Shown here: positions 43,648 to 51,380 of the stretch, piece after piece
Layout: the number at the start of each line of letters is the position of its first letter
Numbering within the stretch: the stretch's first letter is position 1
Assembly: GCF_011045035.1 (NCBI RefSeq)
Contig: NZ_JAALAA010000028.1
Location: 1-57,424, forward strand
DNA length: 57,424 nucleotides
DNA from: Nocardioides turkmenicus
Lineage (GTDB): Bacteria; Actinomycetota; Actinomycetes; Propionibacteriales; Nocardioidaceae
Reading direction: 5' to 3'
Position numbers and translations under genes: made by a program
The notes under the pieces: model-generated
Database searches by the model: none
Seen by the model: the letters and a program-made list of their open reading frames with translations, nothing else
Told to the model about the DNA's origin: nothing

Positions 43648-43712
43648 AGATAGTCCGAGACGTTCGGGCCCACCTACCGACTGGTAATGGGCCCGAACGT
43701 CTCGGACTATCT
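43648..43712. terminator. Perfect 25-bp inverted repeat between convergent genes
   Basis: Arms 43648-43672 and 43688-43712 are exact reverse complements over 25 bases, with a 15-base spacer that itself contains TACC-GACT-GGTA. It should terminate both the NTF2-like and the RTX-like genes, but the stem is twice as long as the other terminators here. Could also be a dispersed palindromic element. Confidence 0.85.
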
Positions 43713-43725
43713 CGTGTGGTCCCGG

Positions 43726-44763
43726 TCAGGGGGTCCAGTAGGTGCCGCCGCTCGGCGGCCCGGTCGGCAGGTGGCGCGTAGCCAGGCAGGAGTACGTCAC
43801 GCCTGCGCCGGGTTCGGACGCGCACTGATCTGCGCCGGACTCACCGTGTACGACATCGGCGAGCGGGCCGCCGTTGAGCCGATCGTCGCCGCCGCCCCCG
43901 AGAAGGCGATCACGGCCGTCTCCGCCGACGAGCGAGTCGCCGTCGGCGCCTGCGGCCAGGTAGTCGGCACCATCGAAGCCCTTGAGCCAGTCGCGACCCG
44001 AACCGCCGTAGATCCGGTCGTTCCCTGACATGCCGTGAAGGCTGTCCCGCCCGGCGTTGCCGTAGATGAGGTCGGCGCCGCTGTCGCCGACGACGACGTC
44101 GGCGCCGTAGCTGGCGTAGATCTGGTCATCCCCGATTCCGCCTCGGAGGGTGTCGTCTCCCGCGGAGCCCCACAGCCGGTCGTTGCCGCTGTTGCCGTTC
44201 AGCGCGTCTGAGTCGTCCTCGCCGTAGAGGAGGTCGTTGCCCCCTTGACCGGAGAGGAAGTCCCGACCGCTGCCGCCGTAGAGACGGTCACCGCTGTCGG
44301 TTCCCGCCGTGGAGTCGAACGTGCCGGAGATGTAGTGCCCAGCGAGTGTGTCGCTCCCGATACCGCCATAGATGACGTCGGCACCCGTGCTGCCGGTGAG
44401 CTCGTCGTTGCCGGACGTCCCGTGGAGCGTGTCGTTGCCTGACTCCCCGTTGGCCCAGATGCTGCCCCGGATCTCGTCGTTCCCGGGGCCGGCGAGCACG
44501 CGACTTCCGCCGCGGATCCGGTCGTCTCCGGAGCCACCGCAGACGACGTCGTTGGAGTCGGCGGCGATCGAGTCGGCGCCGGGAGTGCCGAGGATGACAT
44601 CGCGGACAGCCGGATCAGTCCGCTTCTCTCCCTTGTTCAGGTCGACGGTGACCGGCCTGTCGATGCAGCCGGTCACGGCTACACTGCTCGAGCTGGTCAG
44701 CAGCACGAAGCCGGGGATGATCAGGAGCGATGCTGCGCCTGCTAGAGACAGAGTGGTACGCAC
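43726..44763 (-). CDS. Exported RTX-like calcium-binding repeat protein
   Basis: 345 aa. Signal segment (LAGAASLLIIPGFVLL) ending in VAVTGC33, a possible lipobox. The rest is about a dozen and a half nonapeptide units of the hemolysin type (GGSGDDRIR, GNDTLHGTS, GGIGDDQIY, GGDGRDRLL), which would form a calcium-loaded beta-roll. No catalytic domain is visible, so structural or surface role. GTG 44763 chosen: TACGGT lies seven bases upstream; a TTG at 44805 would add 14 residues. The C-terminus (CASEPGAGVTYSC) has a likely disulfide. Confidence 0.85.
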   Translation of the reverse strand: MRTTLSLAGAASLLIIPGFVLLTSSSSVAVTGCIDRPVTVDLNKGEKRTDPAVRDVILGTPGADSIAADSNDVVCGGSGDDRIRGGSRVLAGPGNDEIRGSIWANGESGNDTLHGTSGNDELTGSTGADVIYGGIGSDTLAGHYISGTFDSTAGTDSGDRLYGGSGRDFLSGQGGNDLLYGEDDSDALNGNSGNDRLWGSAGDDTLRGGIGDDQIYASYGADVVVGDSGADLIYGNAGRDSLHGMSGNDRIYGGSGRDWLKGFDGADYLAAGADGDSLVGGDGRDRLLGGGGDDRLNGGPLADVVHGESGADQCASEPGAGVTYSCLATRHLPTGPPSGGTYWTP

Positions 44764-44770
44764 GGCGCGC

Positions 44771-44776
44771 ACCGTA
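44771..44776 (-). promoter_or_regulatory. -10 box of leaderless RTX-like gene promoter
   Basis: Read leftward, TACGGT, seven bases, GTG 44763. Confidence 0.55.
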
Positions 44777-44805
44777 GTGGGTATGGCGCCGCCGCGCGCG
44801 GGCAA

Positions 44806-45438
44806 TTAGGCGATCGCGTGCTCGGCGATCCACTCGACGAGGGGGCGTACGGCCCGCCAGTCCTTCTTCACCTCACCGACGAGGTCGGAGGTGTGGATGA
44901 CCGGCTCGAAGCCGATCGTGCGGCCGAGGTGGATCGACTTGTGGCGGAGGAGCTCGATCTTGGGGTGGTTCTTGTCGAAGCCGCGCGGGGCGGTCTTGAG
45001 CCGGTCGCCGGTGACCTCGTAGCCCTTCTTCTCCGCGACCGCGAGGCGCTTCTCCAGGTCGGCGCCGTAGTGGTCGTGGACGATGGCGTCGCGGAAGGCG
45101 GCCAGCCGGGGCGGCTCGAACCAGTAGCAGCCGCCGCCGGTGCGGATGCCGCGGGGCGAGACCTCGACGTAGTAGCCGGTCTGCGGCGCGACGGCTACGA
45201 AGGCTCCCTGGTGGGTCTTGTAGGGGAGCTTGTCCTTCGAGAAACGTACGTCGCGGTAGGGCCGGAAGATCTTGGCGCTGCCGAACTCCTCGGCGAGCTC
45301 GTCGGTGAGCGCCTTCATCGGCGCGTGGACCGACTCCTTGTAGATGTGCTTGTGGGCTTCCCAGAACGACTTCGTGTTGTCGATCTCGAGGTCGTCGTAG
45401 AAATCGAGCGCTGCCACGGGAAAACCTTCGAAAGCCAC
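44806..45438 (-). CDS. DUF2461 (TIGR02453-like) protein
   Basis: 210 aa, soluble. FPVAALDFYDDLEIDNTKSFWEAHKHIY, FRPYRDVRFSKDKLPYKTHQGA and YYVEVSPRGIRTGGGCYWF are the DUF2461 hallmarks. Biochemical function unknown. TAGGCT (45445-45450, minus) stands six bases before GTG 45438, so the message is probably leaderless. Its 3' end is 42 bp from the RTX-like gene start. Confidence 0.9.
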   Translation of the reverse strand: MAFEGFPVAALDFYDDLEIDNTKSFWEAHKHIYKESVHAPMKALTDELAEEFGSAKIFRPYRDVRFSKDKLPYKTHQGAFVAVAPQTGYYVEVSPRGIRTGGGCYWFEPPRLAAFRDAIVHDHYGADLEKRLAVAEKKGYEVTGDRLKTAPRGFDKNHPKIELLRHKSIHLGRTIGFEPVIHTSDLVGEVKKDWRAVRPLVEWIAEHAIA

Positions 45439-45444
45439 GTACGC

Positions 45445-45450
45445 AGCCTA
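45445..45450 (-). promoter_or_regulatory. -10 box of leaderless DUF2461 promoter
   Basis: Read leftward, TAGGCT, six bases, GTG 45438. Confidence 0.55.
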
Positions 45451-45473
45451 TCGACGTCCGTGCAACGCCGGCC

Positions 45474-46850
45474 TCAGGCGGCGGGGATCTGGATGGTGTC
45501 CGCGACCCGGCGCGCGTGCTCCGCCATGGCGCGGGCGATGTTGGCGGACTCGCCGAGGTGGCGGCAGGGGTCGAGCAGGTCGGCGATCTCGGCGCGGGTG
45601 AAGTGGGCGGAGACCTCGGGGGAGGCGGCGAGCAGCGAGGCGAAGTCGAGCTCCTCGACCGCGGAGCGCTGGGCGAGCTCGAAGACGACGTCGTGGGCGA
45701 CCTGGCGGCCGATGCGCTCACCGAGCTCGAGCATCAGGGACTCGGAGCCGATGAGGCCGCCGGAGAGGGCCAGGTTGGCGCGCATCCGCTCCTCGTCGAA
45801 CGTCAGGCCGGTGAAGATGACCACGAGCCGGGCCAGGACGTCGCCGGCGAGATGCGAGGCCTGGGCGACGGCGTCCTCGAGGATGCCGGTCATGGCGCCG
45901 TTGGCCTCGTGGTCGTGGAGCATCGACTCCATCGCCGGAGCGACGAGCCCGCGCAGCTGGGTGGCGGCGGTGATCACGTCCAAGGTCAGCTGCGGGTTGC
46001 GCTTGTGGGGCATCGTCGAGGAGCCGATGGTGCCCTCGGGGATCGGCTCGAAGGCCTCGCCGAACTCGGGCTGCATCATCGAGTAGACGTCCTTGCCGAT
46101 CTTGCCGGCGGTGCCGCCGAGGAGGCCGAGGATCGAGACCCACTCGACCATGCCGTCGTTGATCGCGCGCGACGGCACCGGCATCGAGCCCATGTCGAGC
46201 CGGGAGGCGGTCTCGGTCTCGATGGCGCGGGCGTGGGAGCCGAAGGAGGCCATGGTGCCGGCGGCGCCGCCCATGAGCAGACGGAAGACACGGTCCTCGA
46301 CGGAGCGGAGCCGGTCGACGTGCGCGGCGATCTCGTCGATCCAGATGGCGACCTTGAAGCCGAAGGTGATCGGGACGGCGTGCTGGGAGTGCGTACGTCC
46401 CGGCATCGGCACCTCGGCGCCGGCCTCGGCGACCTTCGACAGCGAGCGGAGCAGGTCGCCGAGCAGGTCGAGGATCTTGTCGTGCGCCTGGCGCATCAGG
46501 ATCAGGTCGGCGGTCTGGGTGATGTTCTGCGTGGTGGCGCCCCAGTGGACCCAGCCGCCGTGCTTCTTGCCGACGACCCGGGAGAGCTCCTCGACCAACG
46601 GGGTCAGCGGGTGGCTGTGCTCCGCCGTGGCCTTCTCGATGCGGTCCAGGTCGAGCTTGTCCAGGTCGGCGGCCTCGGCGATCGCCTCGCCGGCCTCTGC
46701 GGGGATCACCTTGACGGCCGCCTCGGCCTCGGCGAGCGCTGCCTCGACGTCGAGTCGTGCCTGGAGGCGTGCCTCGTAGGTGAACAGGTCTCCGATGCCG
46801 TGGTCGGGGACTCGTCCGTCGGTGAATCGGGTGCTCGAGCCCGCGGGCAT
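45474..46850 (-). CDS. Fumarase/aspartase-superfamily lyase (PcaB/adenylosuccinate lyase-like)
   Basis: 458 aa. Superfamily signature GSSTMPHKRNP with the catalytic Ser loop; VHWGATTQNITQTADLILMRQA and MPGRTHSQHAVPITFGFK carry the substrate-binding Thr/His regions. It resembles 3-carboxy-cis,cis-muconate cycloisomerase (PcaB) as much as PurB, and no other protocatechuate gene is nearby, so the substrate is open. ATG 46850 is preceded by AAAGGA. Single-gene unit. Confidence 0.85.
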   Translation of the reverse strand: MPAGSSTRFTDGRVPDHGIGDLFTYEARLQARLDVEAALAEAEAAVKVIPAEAGEAIAEAADLDKLDLDRIEKATAEHSHPLTPLVEELSRVVGKKHGGWVHWGATTQNITQTADLILMRQAHDKILDLLGDLLRSLSKVAEAGAEVPMPGRTHSQHAVPITFGFKVAIWIDEIAAHVDRLRSVEDRVFRLLMGGAAGTMASFGSHARAIETETASRLDMGSMPVPSRAINDGMVEWVSILGLLGGTAGKIGKDVYSMMQPEFGEAFEPIPEGTIGSSTMPHKRNPQLTLDVITAATQLRGLVAPAMESMLHDHEANGAMTGILEDAVAQASHLAGDVLARLVVIFTGLTFDEERMRANLALSGGLIGSESLMLELGERIGRQVAHDVVFELAQRSAVEELDFASLLAASPEVSAHFTRAEIADLLDPCRHLGESANIARAMAEHARRVADTIQIPAA

Positions 46851-46977
46851 GTCGAGAGATCCTTTACGCGTCGTTCACACAGAGATTGGAAAACTGAAAC
46901 CCAATCTTAATGGACCCAAAGCGCGAACACCCGCGATCGTGTGCCGTATCACTTGGATCGTGCAAGTGAACCGAAAC

Positions 46978-47001
46978 AGGTCGTGCCAAACGGCACGACC
47001 T
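46978..47001 (-). terminator. Terminator after tRNA-Gly
   Basis: AGGTCGTGCC (46978-46987), AAAC, GGCACGACCT (46992-47001): a perfect 10-bp stem; read leftward it follows the tRNA 3' end by seven bases and is trailed by GTTTC. Confidence 0.85.
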
Positions 47002-47008
47002 GGATCTG

Positions 47009-47084
47009 TGGAGCGGACGACGAGGCTCGAACTCGCGACATCAACCTTGGGAAGGTTGCGCTCTACCAACTGAGCTACGTCCGC
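47009..47084 (-). tRNA. tRNA-Gly (anticodon CCC)
   Basis: Minus strand from 47084: acceptor GCGGACG pairs with CGTCCGC; D arm GCTCAGTTGGTAGAGC; anticodon stem CAACC/GGTTG with loop TTCCCAA (CCC); T arm with GTTCGAGCC. Discriminator U at 47012 and an encoded CCA at 47009-47011. All four stems close. Reads GGG codons. Confidence 0.95.
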
Positions 47085-47134
47085 AGGTGCGACCAGGATG
47101 TTACCGCACACTCCCAGTCAGGTGTGAAACCGGT

Positions 47135-47917
47135 TCAGGAAAGTCGCGTCAACCGGGGATAACGCGCCGACAGCCCGTCGCCGACCGGGCCACGGATCAT
47201 GCGGCGTACGGCCCAGGGGAGTGCCCGGGCTGCGAGCCGCCGGACCTCGCGGATCGCGCCACCCGCGCTCGGCTCCTCGATGACGACCAGCGGCTTCGGG
47301 GTGGGCAGGTGGTGACGAACGCCGAGGGTGTCGAGCACCTTGATCGCCATCAGCTGGTGGCCGGGTGCGCCGAGGAAGCCGTGGCCGTCCCAGTAGCCCG
47401 CGTCGTCGTACTCGGTCATCCGCCAGAAGTCGACCAGCGTGGCTCCGCGGCGCTGCGCGATCTCGCGGACGGCCTCGTTGTAGACCGCGAAGCGACCGCG
47501 CATCAGCCGCCCGACGGTCGTCGCCCGGGCGCCGTACGCGGTGAAGACCAGCACCTTCGCGCCCGTCTCGACCAGGTCGCCGATCGCGGACTCGTAGGTC
47601 GCGAGCAGCTCGTCGATGTTCACGTGTGGCCACATCAGGTCGACCGAGCCGCCGTAGATCGTCACCACGTCGGGCTCGAGCGCGATCGCCGGCGCCACCT
47701 GCTCCTTGACGATGCGGTCGATCCCGCGTCCACGCACGGCGAGGTTGGCGTAGCCGAACTCAGGCGTCCGCTCGCCCATCACCTCGGCGACCCGATCGGC
47801 CCAGCCGCGTACGCCGTTCGGACGGCGCGCATCGGTGTCGCCGACGCCCTCGGTGAACGAGTCGCCCAGCGCGACGTACCGGCGATAGCCGCCGGGGATC
47901 AGCGCATCCAGTGCCAT
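47135..47917 (-). CDS. SGNH/GDSL-type hydrolase with altered block III
   Basis: 260 aa esterase/lipase-fold protein. Block I YVALGDSFTEG has nucleophile S20; block II NLAVRG gives the oxyanion Gly; block V DGHGFLGAPGHQLMA has the catalytic Asp/His. Block III, normally GxND, reads YGGSVDLM, so the oxyanion Asn is missing. Activity may be altered or use another donor. No signal peptide. ATG 47917 with only a poorly placed GAGG. Confidence 0.87.
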   Translation of the reverse strand: MALDALIPGGYRRYVALGDSFTEGVGDTDARRPNGVRGWADRVAEVMGERTPEFGYANLAVRGRGIDRIVKEQVAPAIALEPDVVTIYGGSVDLMWPHVNIDELLATYESAIGDLVETGAKVLVFTAYGARATTVGRLMRGRFAVYNEAVREIAQRRGATLVDFWRMTEYDDAGYWDGHGFLGAPGHQLMAIKVLDTLGVRHHLPTPKPLVVIEEPSAGGAIREVRRLAARALPWAVRRMIRGPVGDGLSARYPRLTRLS

Positions 47918-47968
47918 GCCTCAGATTCAACCGCACGCAGCGACGGTCGCGTCAGGCCCGGGCTGGGC

Positions 47969-47974
47969 TAGATT
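47969..47974 (+). promoter_or_regulatory. -10 box of leaderless dcd promoter
   Basis: TAGATT then six bases then GTG 47981; no ribosome site. Confidence 0.6.
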
Positions 47975-47980
47975 TGCCCC

Positions 47981-48556
47981 GTGCTGCTGAGCGACAAGGA
48001 CATCCTGACCGAGATCCACGACGGCCGGATCGTCATCGACCCCTGGGACGAGTCGATGCTGCAGCCGTCCTCCGTAGACGTACGTCTGGACCGGTTCTTC
48101 CGGGTCTTCGACAACCACAAGTACGCCACGATCGACCCCGCCGTGGACCAGTCCGAGCTCACCCGGCAGATCGAGACCGAGGGTGACGAGCCGTTCATCC
48201 TGCACCCGGGCGAGTTCGTGCTCGGGTCGACGTACGAGACGGTGACCCTGCCCGAAGACATCGCCGCGCGCGTGGAGGGCAAGAGCTCGCTGGGGCGGCT
48301 CGGGCTGCTCACCCACGCCACGGCCGGCTTCGTCGACCCCGGCTTCTCCGGTCACGTCACGCTCGAGCTGGCCAACGTCGCGACGCTGCCGATCAAGCTC
48401 TACCCGGGCATGAAGATCGGTCAGTACTGCTTCTTCCGGCTCACCTCGCCCGCGCAGAACCCCTACGGCAGCGAGAAATACGGCAGCCGCTACCAGGGTC
48501 AGCGTGGCCCGACCGCCTCGCGCAGCTTCCAGAGCTTCCACCGCACCAAGATCTGA
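47981..48556 (+). CDS. dcd: dCTP deaminase (probably bifunctional dCTP deaminase-dUTPase)
   Basis: 191 aa. Converts dCTP to dUTP, and in the actinobacterial bifunctional type on to dUMP for thymidylate synthesis. EGKSSLGRLGLLTHATAGFVDPGFSGHVTLELAN includes the catalytic Glu (E129); GSRYQGQRGPTASRSFQSF is the triphosphate-closing C-terminal arm. The length and sequence follow the M. tuberculosis Dcd-Dut enzyme closely. GTG 47981 is taken because TAGATT lies six bases upstream and the protein start MLLSDKDI is invariant. Confidence 0.96.
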   Translation: MLLSDKDILTEIHDGRIVIDPWDESMLQPSSVDVRLDRFFRVFDNHKYATIDPAVDQSELTRQIETEGDEPFILHPGEFVLGSTYETVTLPEDIAARVEGKSSLGRLGLLTHATAGFVDPGFSGHVTLELANVATLPIKLYPGMKIGQYCFFRLTSPAQNPYGSEKYGSRYQGQRGPTASRSFQSFHRTKI

Positions 48557-48573
48557 CTGTCGGTGGTCGCCGC

Positions 48574-48579
48574 TAGGGT
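48574..48579 (+). promoter_or_regulatory. -10 box of leaderless tag promoter
   Basis: TAGGGT then seven bases then ATG 48587. Confidence 0.6.
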
Positions 48580-48586
48580 CGGGTGG

Positions 48587-49189
48587 ATGAGTGAGACACC
48601 GTTCCTGGCGCCCGACGGTCAGACGCGATGCGCGTGGGCCGGAGGGGCGCCGGAGTTCTTGGACTATCACGACACCGAGTGGGGATTTCCGGCCGGTGGT
48701 GACGTGCGGCTCTTCGAGAAGATCTGCCTGGAAGGGTTCCAGAGCGGGCTGTCGTGGCGCACGATCCTCAACAAGCGGCCCGCGTTCCGCGAGGTCTTCG
48801 AGGGGTTCGACTTCCACAAGGTCGCCGAGTTCGACGAGGGCGACGTCGAGCGCCTCCTGCGGGACGCGCGGATCATCCGCCACCGCGGCAAGATCGAGGC
48901 GGCGATCAACAACGCCCGCCGCGCGGTCGAGCTCGTCGAGGAGCGCGGGTCCCTGGCGGCGTACGTCTGGGACTTCGAGCCCGAGCCGCTGCAGGTGCCG
49001 GAGGTGGTGGCCACCTCGCCCGCCTCGGTGAGCCTGTCGAAGAACCTCAAGAAGCGTGGCTGGAAGTTCGTCGGGCCGACGACGATGTACGCGTTCATGC
49101 AGTCGATGGGGATCATCAACGACCACTCGCTCGACTGCGTGATCCGGGAGCGGGTCGAGGCCGAACGGGCGGCGTTCGTCAGGCCCTGA
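48587..49189 (+). CDS. tag: DNA-3-methyladenine glycosylase I
   Basis: 200 aa base-excision enzyme that removes 3-methyladenine. RCAWAGGAPEFLDYHDTEWGFP has the zinc-snap Cys and His and the catalytic Glu; LFEKICLEGFQSGLSWRTILNKRPAFREVFEGFD and the terminal GPTTMYAFMQSMGIINDHSLDC (second zinc His/Cys) complete the family pattern. ATG 48587 (MSETPFL) chosen over an upstream start at 48563 because TAGGGT is seven bases before it. Confidence 0.95.
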   Translation: MSETPFLAPDGQTRCAWAGGAPEFLDYHDTEWGFPAGGDVRLFEKICLEGFQSGLSWRTILNKRPAFREVFEGFDFHKVAEFDEGDVERLLRDARIIRHRGKIEAAINNARRAVELVEERGSLAAYVWDFEPEPLQVPEVVATSPASVSLSKNLKKRGWKFVGPTTMYAFMQSMGIINDHSLDCVIRERVEAERAAFVRP

Positions 49190-49236
49190 CCTGTCCACAG
49201 TGCGGGGGCCGATCCTTCCGTGGAGCCCAGATGTGT

Positions 49237-49265
49237 TTAGGCTGTCCTAACTAAGCATTGCCTAA
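49237..49265 (+). promoter_or_regulatory. DtxR/IdeR-type iron box
   Basis: TTAGG (49237-49241), CCTAA (49246-49250), CTAAG (49251-49255) and CCTAA (49261-49265). 49237-49255 matches the 19-bp consensus TTAGGTTAGSCTAACCTAA at 13 positions, and an overlapping reverse copy matches at 12. It sits directly upstream of the siderophore-uptake operon, so iron-dependent repression is expected. Confidence 0.75.
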
Positions 49266-49282
49266 CCCGAGGTGGTTCCCCC

Positions 49283-50341
49283 GTGATCCGTCGATCTGTA
49301 CTCATCGCAGCGAGCCTCGTGCTCGCTGCCACCGGCCTGGCTGCGTGCAGCACAGGCGCGACCGACTCCGCGGACAGCTCCGCAGACTCCGCTTCGAAGG
49401 CAGACAAGGGCGCCTTCCCCGTGACCGTCGAGCACGCCTACGGCAGCACCGAGATCACCGAGGAGCCGACCAACGTCGCCACCATCGGCTGGTCGGACCA
49501 CGACGTGGCGCTGTCGCTGGGCGTCGTCCCGGTCGCTGCCCAGGCGATCACCTGGGGCGGCAACGACCAGCAGTCGACCGACTGGTTCGACGCGGAGCTG
49601 AAGGAGGTCGGCGGCAAGCAGCCCGTGCGCTACAACGCCGACACCAGCATCCCGTTCACCGAGATCAGCAAGGCGGCGCCCGACCTGATCCTGGCCACCA
49701 ACTCAGGCATCACCGAGGCCGACTACAAGAAGCTCAGCGAGATCGCCCCGACCGTCGCCTTCCCCGGTGACCCGTGGCTGACCTCCTGGCAGGACTCGCT
49801 CGAGATGATCGGCAAGGCCACCGGCCGGGTCACCCTGGCCGAGGAGGTCAAGAAGGAGACCGAGGACAAGATCGCGCAGGCCCAGAAGGACCACCCGCAG
49901 ATCGTCGGCGCCAGCTACCTGGTCACCGGTGTCCAGGACAACTCCAAGCTCGGCACCATCGGCCTCTACGGTGCCGGTGACGCCCGCCCGCAGATGCTCA
50001 CCCAGCTCGGCATGGAGCTGGCCCCGGTCGCCGACAAGCTCGTGCCGAAGGGTCAGTTCTACACCGACGTCTCCGCGGAGAAGGCTCCCGAGCTGGAGTC
50101 GGAGGTGCTGATCAACCTCGGCTACACCGAGGGCAGCTTCGAGGCCCTGCAGAAGGACAAGCTGCTCAGCCAGATCCCCGCGATCAAGAACGGCCACTAC
50201 CTGGACATCACCGACCAGCCGCTCTCCCTGACCTTCTCCGCCGCGAGCACCCTGTCGATCCCTTACTTCGTCGACGAGCTCGTTCCCTCGATCGCCGAGG
50301 CGGTCGACGGCGGGAAGGTCAACGTCACCGCGGCGAAGTGA
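49283..50341 (+). CDS. Iron-siderophore ABC transporter, substrate-binding lipoprotein
   Basis: 352 aa FecB/FepB-type binding protein. Lipoprotein signal with LAAC lipobox (Cys22), a Ser/Ala/Asp linker, then two lobes joined by a long helix (PRPQMLTQLGMELAPVADKL...). Captures ferric siderophore on the outer face of the membrane. GTG 49283 has GAGGTGG seven bases upstream. First gene of a five-gene operon; the next permease starts 7 bp after the stop. Confidence 0.94.
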   Translation: MIRRSVLIAASLVLAATGLAACSTGATDSADSSADSASKADKGAFPVTVEHAYGSTEITEEPTNVATIGWSDHDVALSLGVVPVAAQAITWGGNDQQSTDWFDAELKEVGGKQPVRYNADTSIPFTEISKAAPDLILATNSGITEADYKKLSEIAPTVAFPGDPWLTSWQDSLEMIGKATGRVTLAEEVKKETEDKIAQAQKDHPQIVGASYLVTGVQDNSKLGTIGLYGAGDARPQMLTQLGMELAPVADKLVPKGQFYTDVSAEKAPELESEVLINLGYTEGSFEALQKDKLLSQIPAIKNGHYLDITDQPLSLTFSAASTLSIPYFVDELVPSIAEAVDGGKVNVTAAK

Positions 50342-50348
50342 TGCCCGC

Positions 50349-51380
50349 GTGACCATTCGTACGCCACTCGCCCCGGCCGACCCGGCAGCACCTGCCGCCG
50401 CGGTCGTCCGGGGCCGGCGGCTGCCCGGCGTCGGGCTGATCCTGGCGGCGCTGCTGGTCGCGGCCGTCGCCTCGGTCCTGCTCGGTGCCGAGTGGGCTCC
50501 GCCCACCGCGCTCCTCGACGACGGCAGCTTCGGGCACGCCATCCTGGAGAACCGGATCGCGCGCACCGCCATCGCCTTCGCCGTCGGCGGCGCGCTCGCG
50601 CTCGGCGGCGCCTGCCTGCAGGGACTCACCCGCAACCCGCTGGCCGACCCCGGGCTGCTCGGCCTCAATGCCGGTGCGGCCTTCGCGGTCGTCGTAGCCC
50701 TGGTGTACGTCGGGGCCACCGGCCTCGACTCGCTGCTGTGGGCCGCCTTCATCGGCTCCGCCCTGGCCGCGATCGTCGTGCACGGCATCGCCGCGATCGG
50801 CCGTGACGGCGCCACCCCCGCCAAGCTGGTGCTGGCCGGCGCGGCGCTGACCGCGGCGCTGACCAGCTGGACCAGCGGCATCCTGTTGATGGACCACAAG
50901 GGCCTGGAGGTCTTCCGGCAGTGGCAGGTCGGCACCATCGGCAGCGACTGGGGTGACCTCGCGGTCTGCGCTCCGTTCCTCGTCGTGGGCGCCGTGATGG
51001 CGCTGCTGGGTGCCCGGGTCCTGGACGCGCTCGCGCTCGGCGACGACCTCGCCAAGGGGCTCGGTCGCCGCACCGGCCTGGACCGGGTGTTCGTCGGTAT
51101 CGCCGTGGTGCTGCTCAGCGGCACCGCCACCGCGCTGGTCGGCCCGGTCGCCTTCGTCGGCCTGGTCGTCCCGCACGCCGTCCGCGCCCTCGTCGGTCCG
51201 AGCTACACCCTGGTGCTGCCGCTCTCGATCGCCGGCGGGGCCGCGCTCACCGCCATCGCCGACGCGCTCGGCCGGGTGGTGCTGCCGCCCACCGAGGTGC
51301 AGGTCGGCATCATGACGGCCGTCGTCGGCGTACCTGCCTTCGTGTGGTTCCTGCGACGTGGACGGATGGCCGGACTGTGA
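50349..51380 (+). CDS. FecCD-family iron-siderophore permease (first)
   Basis: 343 aa, about nine to ten TM segments. Contains GGALALGGACLQGLTRNPLADPGLLGLNAGAAFAV and the cytoplasmic G-rich loop LGDDLAKGLGRRTGLDR that contacts the ATPase, then PVAFVGLVVPHAVRALVG. GTG 50349. Pairs with the second permease to form the channel. The stop overlaps the next gene by four bases (GTGA). Confidence 0.95.
   Translation: MTIRTPLAPADPAAPAAAVVRGRRLPGVGLILAALLVAAVASVLLGAEWAPPTALLDDGSFGHAILENRIARTAIAFAVGGALALGGACLQGLTRNPLADPGLLGLNAGAAFAVVVALVYVGATGLDSLLWAAFIGSALAAIVVHGIAAIGRDGATPAKLVLAGAALTAALTSWTSGILLMDHKGLEVFRQWQVGTIGSDWGDLAVCAPFLVVGAVMALLGARVLDALALGDDLAKGLGRRTGLDRVFVGIAVVLLSGTATALVGPVAFVGLVVPHAVRALVGPSYTLVLPLSIAGGAALTAIADALGRVVLPPTEVQVGIMTAVVGVPAFVWFLRRGRMAGL

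Noticed and set aside
43800..44650. Repetitive DNA that could be a repeat array
   Set aside because: It is the coding sequence of RTX-type nonapeptide repeats.
50341..50352. Three-codon ORF (ATG to TGA) between binding protein and permease
   Set aside because: Too short; better explained as chance between the TGA stop and the GTG start.
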